Program-made: the position numbers and the translations under genes
NCBI GenBank assembly: GCA_018381235.1
Contig: JAGZSF010000021.1
Coordinates: 1-17,509, forward strand
Direction of reading: 5' to 3'
DNA: 17,509 nucleotides
Source: Collinsella sp.
Lineage (GTDB): Bacteria > Actinomycetota > Coriobacteriia > Coriobacteriales > Coriobacteriaceae
Part shown: piece by piece, positions 6,253 through 13,161 of the stretch
How the letters are laid out: the number at the start of each line of letters is the position of its first letter
Numbering within the stretch: the first letter of the stretch is position 1
Notes under the pieces: model-generated
The model's database searches: none
What the model was told of the DNA's origin: nothing
What the model saw: the letters and a program-made list of their open reading frames with translations, nothing else

Positions 6253-6285
6253 CACCATAAAGGGGACAGTGTCCCCTTTATGGTG
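6253..6285. repeat. CTGTCCC-type hairpin, copy A
   Basis: A perfect 15-bp stem (CACCATAAAGGGGAC with its complement) with a 3-base loop, ending one base before the stop codon of the minus-strand phosphoesterase. It shares the AAAGGGGACAG core (minus strand) with copies at 8967, 10013 and 10068. It probably acts as the 3' end hairpin of the minus-strand operon, converging with the rplA terminator. Confidence 0.8.
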
Positions 6286-6286
6286 G

Positions 6287-6997
6287 TTACCAGGGTGTTC
6301 TGGCTGTTGAAGACTCGATGGCTTCGTGGCGTTTGAGCTCGCGGCGCATGGTTTGTGAGTTGAGCCAAGCTGCCTGCCAGCCGCGGATGGGGTAGTGCGT
6401 CTGGTCGAGCTCAAACTGCGTATAGCCGCAGGCGTTGATGATCGTCGTTCCACACACATGCTGACGCTCGCGCTGAAAATCGCAACCGTAGCTTTGGTGC
6501 ACATGCCCGTGCACCATGTAGTCGGGATTCCAGGATTCGAGTGCTGTGTTAAAACACTCGAATCCTCGATGCGGCAGATCGTCCAGATCACCCATACCGG
6601 CGGCGGGTGCATGGGTAAGCAGAATGTCGCACCCGCCGACCATCCTAACCTTACGCGACAGCTTACGCATGCGCTTGGACATCTCGCGTTCGGTGTACAT
6701 GTTGGCGCCGTCGCGATAACGCATGGACCCGCCAAGGCCCGCAATGCGAATCCCTCGGTACGTGTACACGCTGTCCTCTACGCAGATACATCCACCCGGT
6801 GCATGACGTGCGTAGCGGTCATCGTGATTGCCGCGCACGTAGATGAGCGGTTTGTTGATGACCGTAACCAAAAACTCAAGATAGTCCGGGTCCAGATCGC
6901 CGGCGGACAAAATCAGGTCGACTCCCTCAAAGCGTTCCTTGCGAAAGCACTCCCAAAGGCATCGTTCTTCGGTATCGGCTATGGCAAGGATTTTCAT
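6287..6997 (-). CDS. Calcineurin-like metallophosphoesterase
   Basis: A predicted two-metal phosphoesterase. Metal motifs in order: DTE (Asp8-Glu10) where the family usually has DxH, GD at 33-34, GNHD at 56-59, THAP with His129, and GHVH at 164-167. The DTE variant replaces one metal-binding histidine by glutamate; I recall similar DxE forms in related Firmicute proteins, so it may be a subfamily feature rather than damage. The product is 236 aa, with a poorly conserved tail. Its ATG overlaps the TGA of the upstream gene (ATGA), so translation is coupled to the ParB/BMP fusion and the two products probably work together. Substrate unknown: phosphodiester, nucleotide or phosphoprotein are all open. 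Confidence 0.88.
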   Translation of the reverse strand: MKILAIADTEERCLWECFRKERFEGVDLILSAGDLDPDYLEFLVTVINKPLIYVRGNHDDRYARHAPGGCICVEDSVYTYRGIRIAGLGGSMRYRDGANMYTEREMSKRMRKLSRKVRMVGGCDILLTHAPAAGMGDLDDLPHRGFECFNTALESWNPDYMVHGHVHQSYGCDFQRERQHVCGTTIINACGYTQFELDQTHYPIRGWQAAWLNSQTMRRELKRHEAIESSTARTPW

Positions 6998-8910
6998 AGG
7001 GCAGGGACTTTCGGCTCATCGTCGAGCTGCGGAATGGTGCCTACCACGTTGTCCGCCAGCCAATTCATCTCGACAATCTGCGTGCTCGGCAGCGGAGGGA
7101 AGCCTTCGATCTGTACCACGCCGTTCTGGCTGTGGAGCTCGCCGCCAAAGGGGTTGATGGATCCCACAACAATGCCGTTGCGGAGCAACTGCACGAGTTT
7201 GCGCGTTTGGTAGGGTAGGCCCGGAGCGTAACGGATGTCGATAACGCCGGAGCTCATGCCATACCAGTAGTTGACAGCGCGCACTTGGTTGTCGTCGCTG
7301 GTCTCGTCCCACGTGCCGTGAAGAAGGCTGCGAACGATGAGCTCGTAGTAACGGCCCCAGTTCCATACGGGCATGGCGATGCCGGTGACTTTGCCGTCGA
7401 CCAAGCGGTGAAGCCCGTAGGCCGTTGGGTCTTCGAGTGACTTTGACATGTCAGCGCCGGTCATGACGCTTACGCCTTCGCGGCACATGGCTTCGGCAAG
7501 ACCACCGGCGGGAATATCGCCCCAGGTGAGGATGACCTGCGCGCGCGGGTCGAGCAGCGAGGCGCCAATCGCAAAGGCGTTGATCTCGCTGAGTGCGCCC
7601 GAGGCGAAGACCGACGCGTGGTAACCGATGCGGTGGTTGTCCGCCATGCTGGCCGCAAGGGCGCCCAGCAGAAACTTGGCCTCGTACATCTTGCCAAAGT
7701 ACGAACGGACGCTTTGATGGGGAAGGCCGATAGAGCAGTTGAGGAACCGAACCCGGGGATACTCAACGGCAGCCCTGAGCGTGTATTCCATCAGGCGGTG
7801 CGAGGTCGAGAAGATGACGTTTGCTCCATGTTTGACAGCCGTTTCCACGGCGGCGTAGAACACATCCGGATCGTGACAGTCCTCGAACGCCTCGGTGCGC
7901 ACGATACCGCCAAAGTGCTCATCGAGATACTGACGCCCTTGGTCGTGCAGGCTGTCCCAGCTCGACGTCGCACAGGGGAACTCATGGATAAAGGCGATGC
8001 GCAGGGGGTTGGCCGTCGAGTAGACGGTCTTGCCCATAAAGAAGTTGAGCACGCCAGAGGTGGACTTGGCGGGCGTCTCCTCCTCGTCGACGCTCGGTGC
8101 TTCGACAAGATCGACCTTGTCCTCGTCATTTTTGCCGGCAATAACCAGCTCGCGCCAGATCTTGCACAGGCGGTTTACGACGATATCCGTCGGCGTATCC
8201 AGCAGGCGGTCCTGGTTGTACACATTGAGGTAGACGAGCATGGCGTCGGCGGGCGTAATGTCCAGGTGGTCGCCGCCTGCGCGAAGGTAGGCGCGCTTAA
8301 AGAGCAGGAAGGTGTGGCGCAGGTAGTCGACCTTTTTCTGCGGCCATTTTTCGATAAGGTTCTGACCGAGCATCTTGGCGAGCGTCTCGTAGCTTCCCTC
8401 ACGCGAGAACTCGATCTCGTATAGGGGGCAGACGCGCCAAAACGCGCAGAACTCGCCGTACAGGCGGCTTTCGACGGAATCCCATGTGCCGGGGTAGAGA
8501 CGGGTGACCTTGGCCGAAACCGTCGGAGCGTCCAGGAATTTGAGGACACTGACGCGTTTGTTGCCTTCCTGGACATAGAACCGATGCATGAACTCGGTGA
8601 CGATGATGGGGTCGCGATAACCCTCGGTTACCTGGATGTCGTAGAGGTTGGACCACTTGCGGGCGAACTCGGTGCCAAACGGCAGCAGGGGCATAAAGTT
8701 GCATGAAAAGGCGGACTGACGGCCCTTGGTAACCGTACCGACGACCATTTCGAGCGGAATGTCTCTCAGGCCGACATTCTCTCGCTGGCCTAAGGGGAGC
8801 TGGGCAACCAAGCTATCGAGGTCCGTGAGGTACGGATACTCGCTTTGACTAATGGCGCGTCGACGTCCTTGCTCGCCGCGCTTGCGTGCTTGACGGTAGG
8901 CCTCTTCCAT
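6994..8910 (-). CDS. ParB-like/BMP (PnrA-type) fusion protein, cytosolic
   Basis: A 638-aa protein in two halves. The N-terminal half (about 1-260) includes IPLEMVVGTVTKGR and EGNKRVSVLKFL (115-126), which resembles the GxRR-type box of ParB/Srx-fold proteins. A charged linker (about 262-285) follows. The C-terminal half (about 303-590) matches the BMP/PnrA ligand-binding fold (for example YEAKFLLGALAASMADNHRIGY). BMP proteins are normally lipoprotein receptors of ABC importers for nucleosides, but here there is no signal peptide or lipobox and no permease or ATPase gene alongside, so it should be a cytosolic ligand sensor or enzyme. The start has AAGGGAG seven bases upstream. It is first in a coupled operon with the phosphoesterase. 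I recall similar pairs in Clostridia, but no defined function. Confidence 0.8.
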   Translation of the reverse strand: MEEAYRQARKRGEQGRRRAISQSEYPYLTDLDSLVAQLPLGQRENVGLRDIPLEMVVGTVTKGRQSAFSCNFMPLLPFGTEFARKWSNLYDIQVTEGYRDPIIVTEFMHRFYVQEGNKRVSVLKFLDAPTVSAKVTRLYPGTWDSVESRLYGEFCAFWRVCPLYEIEFSREGSYETLAKMLGQNLIEKWPQKKVDYLRHTFLLFKRAYLRAGGDHLDITPADAMLVYLNVYNQDRLLDTPTDIVVNRLCKIWRELVIAGKNDEDKVDLVEAPSVDEEETPAKSTSGVLNFFMGKTVYSTANPLRIAFIHEFPCATSSWDSLHDQGRQYLDEHFGGIVRTEAFEDCHDPDVFYAAVETAVKHGANVIFSTSHRLMEYTLRAAVEYPRVRFLNCSIGLPHQSVRSYFGKMYEAKFLLGALAASMADNHRIGYHASVFASGALSEINAFAIGASLLDPRAQVILTWGDIPAGGLAEAMCREGVSVMTGADMSKSLEDPTAYGLHRLVDGKVTGIAMPVWNWGRYYELIVRSLLHGTWDETSDDNQVRAVNYWYGMSSGVIDIRYAPGLPYQTRKLVQLLRNGIVVGSINPFGGELHSQNGVVQIEGFPPLPSTQIVEMNWLADNVVGTIPQLDDEPKVPAL

Positions 8911-8937
8911 GATGTTGCTCCCTTAGTCGTTTAAACA

Positions 8938-8943
8938 ACTATA
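8938..8943 (-). promoter_or_regulatory. Candidate -10 for the ParB/BMP-phosphoesterase operon
   Basis: TATAGT on the minus strand, about 28 bases upstream of the start codon, with only a weak -35 (TTTCAT) 18 bases further up. That -35 would fall next to the copy B hairpin. Confidence 0.3.
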
Positions 8944-8966
8944 TGAACCATGGTACCACGAATGAA

Positions 8967-9003
8967 AACCACAACAAAGGTGCCTGTCCCCTTTGTGGTG
9001 GTT
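8967..9003. repeat. CTGTCCC-type hairpin, copy B
   Basis: Arms AACCACAACAAAGG and CCTTTGTGGTGGTT pair with one mismatch around a loop containing TGCCTGTCC. It overlaps the first base of the stop codon of the MscS-type gene (minus strand). It is the same family as copies A, C and D and is likely that gene's terminator. Confidence 0.75.
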
Positions 9004-9770
9004 TAGGCAATGATGGGGGCGATGGCGCGGATGCAGGCGTCGGCAGCGGTGAAAGTGGTGCTGTCGTCGCTGACGATAAAGATGATCTTGCCCTTAATGC
9101 CAAAGTCGCCGATCTCGCTAAAGAGCACATACGGCTCCTTGTCAAAGCCCGAGATGGGAAGCACGGCGGCCTTGGTGGCGCTGGTCAGCTCGTCTGCCAG
9201 CGCGTCGAGCGAGGCCCACTTGGACGTGTCCTTTACGGCAACGGGCACAGCCACGCGCCCAAAGGGCATCAAATGCACGAGCGTGTTCTTGGAGATGTTG
9301 GAGTTGGGGACGATGATGGTCTGCCCGCAGGCATCTTCGATGGTCGTGTGGCGCCAGGTGATGTCCTGGACCACGCCCGACACGCCGCCGACTTCGATAT
9401 TGTCGCCAGGCTTGATGATGCCCATAAACGTAACCTGCATGCCGCCAATAAGGTTTGACAGCGTGTCCTGAAAGCCGAGCGAGATGGCGATGCCGCCGAC
9501 GCCAAGAGCGGCGACGAGCGCGTTTGCGTTAATGCCAAAGCAGTTGTCGAGGATAAAGCTGCCGCCGATCATCCAGATGACGGCGCGTGCGATGTTGATG
9601 AAGATGCTCGATGCCGGAAGCGGGTTGTCGTCGCGATTGAGCAGGTGACGCAGGGTCTTGGATACGACCTTGGTGGCGACGGCGGTGCCTATCGCCAAGA
9701 TGACGGCCCAGATGATGTTGTGGACCCATCGTTGTGCAAAGAAATGAAGAATCGGCTCAAACAATTCCAT
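9003..9770 (-). CDS. MscS-family mechanosensitive channel
   Basis: A small-conductance channel that releases solutes on osmotic downshock. Three hydrophobic segments lie in the first half (about residues 17-36, 56-78 and 80-100). The third carries the pore signature ALGVGGIAISLGFQDTLSNL and is followed by the beta domain with IKPGDNIEVGG and NSNISKNTLV. The product is 255 aa, a little shorter than E. coli MscS (286). The start chosen is ATG 9770, with AGGAGG ten bases upstream; the longer frame from 9815 would place that AGGAGG inside the coding region and is less likely. It stands alone on the minus strand between hairpins. Confidence 0.9.
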   Translation of the reverse strand: MELFEPILHFFAQRWVHNIIWAVILAIGTAVATKVVSKTLRHLLNRDDNPLPASSIFINIARAVIWMIGGSFILDNCFGINANALVAALGVGGIAISLGFQDTLSNLIGGMQVTFMGIIKPGDNIEVGGVSGVVQDITWRHTTIEDACGQTIIVPNSNISKNTLVHLMPFGRVAVPVAVKDTSKWASLDALADELTSATKAAVLPISGFDKEPYVLFSEIGDFGIKGKIIFIVSDDSTTFTAADACIRAIAPIIA

Positions 9771-9784
9771 GTAGGGAAAACCTC

Positions 9785-9949
9785 CTAATGATCGTCCAAC
9801 CATGATACCCACCAAGAAGCCCGTCCGATCACATCGGACGGGCCGATAACTTGAGATGGGGTGGCCGCGGTGGCGTAAGCTGGGGCGCCGGCGAGCACGC
9901 CGGCAAGGAGTGCGGCGGTCAAGGCGAGACGGGGAAGAGAGCTTCTCGT
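9785..9949 (-). pseudogene. Remnant of a small secreted protein, start reads ACG
   Basis: Read on the minus strand from 9949, a 54-codon open frame encodes a textbook Sec signal peptide: RSSLPR, then LALTAALLAGVLAG, then APAYA as a cleavage site. About 28 further residues follow without recognisable features. The codon where a start should be is ACG, seven bases after AAGGA; a single T-to-C change from ATG would explain this. The frame then runs through a perfect terminator-like hairpin (9819-9843), which should lie after a stop codon, suggesting the body of the gene was deleted. Alternative: chance composition, or a non-standard start. Confidence 0.45.
9819..9843 (-). terminator. Perfect 11-bp hairpin upstream of the MscS gene
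   Basis: GCCCGTCCGAT and ATCGGACGGGC enclose three bases. On the minus strand it is followed by TTCTTGG, a weak T-rich tail. It probably once terminated the secreted-protein gene whose remnant runs into it. Confidence 0.6.
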
Positions 9950-10012
9950 GGCAGTTTCCTTAGTCCTTAACCAGTAGTTCCTGCTGACGCTGGATTATCG
10001 ACATAATATGCG

Positions 10013-10052
10013 AAAACCGCCGCAAGGGCCTCTGTCCCTTTGCGGCGGTTTT
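10013..10052. repeat. CTGTCCC-type hairpin, copy C
   Basis: Arms AAAACCGCCGCAAGGG and CCCTTTGCGGCGGTTTT pair fully apart from one bulged base, around CCTCTGT. A T run follows on both strands, so it can act as a bidirectional terminator. It is the second hairpin downstream of the ABC ATPase gene on the minus strand. Confidence 0.8.
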
Positions 10053-10067
10053 GGCGTTTGCGCATAT

Positions 10068-10108
10068 AAAACCTACCAAAATAAACCTGTCCCTTTTTGG
10101 CAGGTTTT
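10068..10108. repeat. CTGTCCC-type hairpin, copy D, terminator of the ABC operon
   Basis: Arms AAAACCTACCAAAA and TTTTGGCAGGTTTT pair with one mismatch; the loop holds AAACCTGTCCC. It overlaps the stop codon of the ABC ATPase gene (minus strand), and the minus-strand side ends in a T run. Confidence 0.75.
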
Positions 10109-10901
10109 AGCTTAGCAGCATGCGGTCGTTGGCGAGCTCGCCGCCCGAGACCTCCTCGAACTTCTGCAGCAGGTCGGCTACGGTGAGCGACTTCTTCTCA
10201 TCGCCCGCCACGTCGTAGATCACGTGGCCTTCGTGCATCATGATCAGACGGTTGCCCAGACGGATGGCGTCGTTCATGTTGTGCGTGACCATGAGCGTGG
10301 TCAGGTGGTTCTCGTCGACGATCTCCTCGGTCAGGTTAAGCACCTTAGAGGCCGTCTTGGGATCGAGGGCCGCGGTGTGCTCGTCGAGCAGCAGCAGGCG
10401 CGGCCTGGTGAGCGTGGCCATCAGCAGGGTGAGTGCCTGGCGCTGGCCGCCCGAGAGCAGGCCGACCTTGGCGTTGAGACGCGTGTCCAGACCAAGGTCC
10501 AGGCGCTTGAGCAGCTCAACGTACTCGTCCTTCTCGGCCTTGGTGACGCCCCACGAAAGACCGCGACGCTGGCCGCGGCGCTTGGCGAGGGCCAGGTTCT
10601 CGGCGATCTGCATGTCGGCAGCGGTACCGCGCATGGGGTCCTGAAACACGCGGCCCAGGTACTTGGCGCGCTGCGACTCGCTCAGGCGCGAGATGTCGGT
10701 GCCATCGAGCTCAATAACGCCCGAATCGAGCGGGTACACGCCGGCGATCATGTTGAGCAGCGTGGACTTGCCGGCGCCGTTGCCGCCGATCACGGTTACA
10801 AAATCGCCGTCATTCAGGGTGAGGTCGACGCCGGTGAGCGCGCGCTTCTCGGTGACGGTGCCCTTGTTAAAGGTCTTCTTGACGTGCGAGAGCTTAAGCA
10901 T
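10107..10901 (-). CDS. ABC transporter ATPase, TrpXYZ-type
   Basis: The ATP-hydrolysing subunit of an importer. Walker A GGNGAGKST at residues 39-47, a Q-loop at VFQDP, signature LSGGQRQA, Walker B LLLLDEHTAALD with the catalytic Glu, and the H-loop VTHNM are all intact. At 264 aa it is a single-domain ATPase. The start chosen is ATG 10901 (MLKLSHVKKTF), nine bases after a G-rich AGGGGG; an ATG at 10910 sits directly against that site. Either way it overlaps the end of the permease gene, so the two are coupled. The partners are of the putative amino-acid/tryptophan type (TrpX-like binding protein); the substrate here is not proven. Confidence 0.93.
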   Translation of the reverse strand: MLKLSHVKKTFNKGTVTEKRALTGVDLTLNDGDFVTVIGGNGAGKSTLLNMIAGVYPLDSGVIELDGTDISRLSESQRAKYLGRVFQDPMRGTAADMQIAENLALAKRRGQRRGLSWGVTKAEKDEYVELLKRLDLGLDTRLNAKVGLLSGGQRQALTLLMATLTRPRLLLLDEHTAALDPKTASKVLNLTEEIVDENHLTTLMVTHNMNDAIRLGNRLIMMHEGHVIYDVAGDEKKSLTVADLLQKFEEVSGGELANDRMLLS

Positions 10902-11817
10902 CTGCCTCATCCCCCTTCGTGTAGGAGCTGCGGAGCTTATAGCGCTCCCAAACCACGGGCACGCACAGGGCCACGGCGACGATCACGGCGGAGAGCAGCT
11001 TCATGTCGTTGGCGTCCATGCCCAACTGCAGCACGATGGCGCGGATAAGGAAGTACACCACGGAGCCAAAGACGGCGGAGGCAAGACGGACGCTAAACTG
11101 CGTGAGACCGCCGGGCAGCAGGCGGCCGAGCACCTCACCGATAACAATGGCGGCAAGACCGATAACGATGGCACCGGTGCCCATACCAATGTCGGCGTAC
11201 TTTTGGCTCTGGCAGATGAGCGCGCCCGAAAGCCCGATGAGGGCGTTGGAGAGCACGAGGGCGATCATCTTGGTGGAGTTGGTGTTAACGCCCAGGGCGC
11301 GGATCATGTACTCGTTGTTGCCGGTGGCGCGCAGCGCCGAGCCGATCTCGGTGCCAAAGAACCAATACAGGATGGCAACGATAGCCACGGCGAGCAGGAT
11401 GCCCAAGATGATGGCAACGGTGGACTGCGGCAGACCGGTCATATTGCTGACGGCCGAAAACACGGTGCCCTTGGCAAGAATGGGCGTATTGGACTTGCCC
11501 ATGATGCGCAGGTTGATGGACCACAGGCTGATCTGGGTGAGGATTCCGGCGAGGATCGCGGGAATCTCAAAGACGGTGGTCAAAATGCCCGTGACGGCGC
11601 CCGCGATGGCGCCGGCGCACATGCCGGCCAGCACGGCGAGCAGCGGGTCGACGTTGTTATTGACGATGAGCACAGCGCAGACGCAGCCGCCGAGGGCAAA
11701 GCTGCCGTCGCAGGTCATATCGGGAATGTCGAGCAGGCGGAACGTGATAAACACGCCAAGCACCATAATGCCCCAGAGGACGCCCTGCGAAACGGCGCCC
11801 TGCAATGCAATGAGCAT
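10894..11817 (-). CDS. ABC transporter permease, branched-chain/TrpY type
   Basis: An integral membrane permease of 307 aa with about eight to nine hydrophobic segments, belonging to the branched-chain amino-acid permease superfamily (family traits: LLDIPDMTCDGSFALGG near the start, SALRATGNNEYMIRALGVNT in the cytoplasmic coupling loop, then GLSGALICQSQKYADIGMG). The start at 11817 has TAGGAGGT eight bases upstream. A second frame opens closer to the same site (ATGAAGC...), but it does not encode the family sequence. It lies about 200 bases downstream of the binding-protein gene, with a strong hairpin between, and overlaps the ATPase gene. Confidence 0.93.
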   Translation of the reverse strand: MLIALQGAVSQGVLWGIMVLGVFITFRLLDIPDMTCDGSFALGGCVCAVLIVNNNVDPLLAVLAGMCAGAIAGAVTGILTTVFEIPAILAGILTQISLWSINLRIMGKSNTPILAKGTVFSAVSNMTGLPQSTVAIILGILLAVAIVAILYWFFGTEIGSALRATGNNEYMIRALGVNTNSTKMIALVLSNALIGLSGALICQSQKYADIGMGTGAIVIGLAAIVIGEVLGRLLPGGLTQFSVRLASAVFGSVVYFLIRAIVLQLGMDANDMKLLSAVIVAVALCVPVVWERYKLRSSYTKGDEADA

Positions 11818-11892
11818 GCTTCATACCTCCTAGGATAGGGTGGACACGTGAGTCACCATGATAGCGGTAACAATGCATAAAAGAGCTGCGGC

Positions 11893-11950
11893 CGGATGTT
11901 TTGACTCATCCGAAACAAGCAGGGCGAACGCCGGTCTTTGGCGTTCGCCC
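11893..11950 (-). terminator. Two hairpins between binding protein and permease (attenuator-like)
   Basis: GGGCGAACGCC (11922-11932) pairs perfectly with GGCGTTCGCCC (11940-11950). On the minus strand it is followed by TGCTTGTTTC, a poor T run, then by a second 6-bp hairpin (CGGATG 11893-11898 with CATCCG 11907-11912). The position fits partial termination or 3' protection, which would give more binding protein than membrane parts, as is common in ABC operons. Confidence 0.65.
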
Positions 11951-12021
11951 CTGTGGCTCAGATATTGAATAACACGTCAACGGCGCGAGTGCGTGCCCTA
12001 GACGCGCTACCGCGCATGGCG

Positions 12022-13002
12022 CTACTCGTCCAGAGCGGAAAGATCGATGCCCAGAGCCTCGGCCATCTCGTCGTTCTTGACGACGACCAGGTCTTTGCTT
12101 GAGAGGTGCTTGATCGCCATGTCCTCGGGCTTGGCTTCGCCCTTCAGGATCTTGACGGCCATCTCGCCTGCGGCGTAGCCCAGATCCTCGTAGTTGATGG
12201 AGAGGGTGAACAGGCCGCCGGCCTTGCACATGCCCTCCTCGCCAGTCACGAAGGGGAGCTTGTTCTCCTTGCAGATCTGGCCGACCTGCGAGGCACCCGC
12301 GGCGATGGTGTTGTCGGTGGGGGAGTACAGCGCGTCGACCTTGCCCACGGCAGACTCGACGACGGACTGAATCTCGTTGGAGCTCGAGACGGTGAAGTCA
12401 GTGTACTCGAGGCCCAGCTTGTCGAGCTCTTTCTTGGCGGCCTTGATCTGGACGTCGGAGTTGGACTCGGCGGTGCAGTAGAGTAGGCCGACCTTCTTTA
12501 CGTCGGGCAGGACCTTCTGCATCATCTCGAGCTGCTCGGCGACCGGGGTGAGGTCGGAAGCGCCCGTGACGTTGGTGCCCGGCTTGTCGTTGTCCTGTAC
12601 CAGGCCGGAGGCGGCGTAGTCGGTGATGGCACAGCCCACGATGGGGATATCGGCCGTGGCGCCGGCGGCAGCCTGCGCGGCGGGTGTGGCGATGGCATAA
12701 ATCAGGTTGACGTTGTCGCCCACAAACTTGTCGGCAATGGACTTACACGTGGACTGGTCGTTCTGGGCGTTCTTCTGGTCAATCTTGACCTTAAGGCCGC
12801 TCTCCTTGATGGCCTTGACAAAGCCGTCGTTGGCGGCATCGAGTGCGGAGTGCTCGGTGAGCTGCAGAACGCCGATGGTGTAGTCGGAACCGGCGGCAGC
12901 AGAGCCGGAACCAGAGTTGCCGCCGCATCCGGCGAGCGGGGCGAGCGCGAGCAGGCCGGCGGAGACCAGAAGGCTCCTGCGGCTGATGGTGATGTCCTTC
13001 AT
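12022..13002 (-). CDS. ABC transporter substrate-binding lipoprotein, TrpX/PF04392 type
   Basis: The extracellular receptor of the importer encoded downstream. The N-terminus has twin arginines (ISRRSLL, Arg8-Arg9), a hydrophobic core and a lipobox LAGC with Cys26, so it looks like a Tat-exported lipoprotein, followed by a Gly/Ser-rich linker. The mature part has the type I periplasmic-binding fold of the ABC_sub_bind family: YTIGVLQLTEHSALDAANDG, VGLLYCTAESNSDVQ, VDALYSPTDNTIAAGA and FTLSINYEDLGYAAGEMA. Total 326 aa. The start at 13002 has a GGGGGT site; the earlier ATG at 13050 would put 16 residues in front of the signal peptide and is rejected. Members of this family bind tryptophan or other aromatic amino acids in some bacteria; the ligand here is inferred only. 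Confidence 0.92.
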   Translation of the reverse strand: MKDITISRRSLLVSAGLLALAPLAGCGGNSGSGSAAAGSDYTIGVLQLTEHSALDAANDGFVKAIKESGLKVKIDQKNAQNDQSTCKSIADKFVGDNVNLIYAIATPAAQAAAGATADIPIVGCAITDYAASGLVQDNDKPGTNVTGASDLTPVAEQLEMMQKVLPDVKKVGLLYCTAESNSDVQIKAAKKELDKLGLEYTDFTVSSSNEIQSVVESAVGKVDALYSPTDNTIAAGASQVGQICKENKLPFVTGEEGMCKAGGLFTLSINYEDLGYAAGEMAVKILKGEAKPEDMAIKHLSSKDLVVVKNDEMAEALGIDLSALDE

Positions 13003-13034
13003 ATCATTACCCCCAGTATAAAAATGGCTGGAAA

Positions 13035-13093
13035 CACTGCACTGGGACAAAGTGCAAGTGGAACTATAGTAGCGCTGATGCCCATTTTTACAA
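13035..13093 (-). promoter_or_regulatory. Promoter and 5' leader hairpin of the ABC operon
   Basis: On the minus strand TTGTAA (13088-13093), 16 bases, then TACTAT (13066-13071). The leader then forms CAC-TGCACT with AGTGCA-GTG (13060-13035, one bulged T) around TTGTCCC. The hairpin lies between the likely transcription start and the ribosome site and may regulate expression; it is too small for a T-box. Confidence 0.45.
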
Positions 13094-13161
13094 CAGCCTG
13101 GCGGGTTTTTAATACAGAATCGGATGGGCGGTACGGGTAGTCGAATGGGCGGCGGAGGGTC

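Noticed and set aside
10663..11838. Long plus-strand frames over the permease and ATPase genes
   Set aside because: Antisense shadows; their composition (Asp/Gly/His-rich) is typical of reverse frames of GC-rich genes.
13003..13161. T-box or tryptophan riboswitch before the TrpXYZ-type operon
   Set aside because: The leader is short, with one small hairpin and no T-box consensus or specifier loop.
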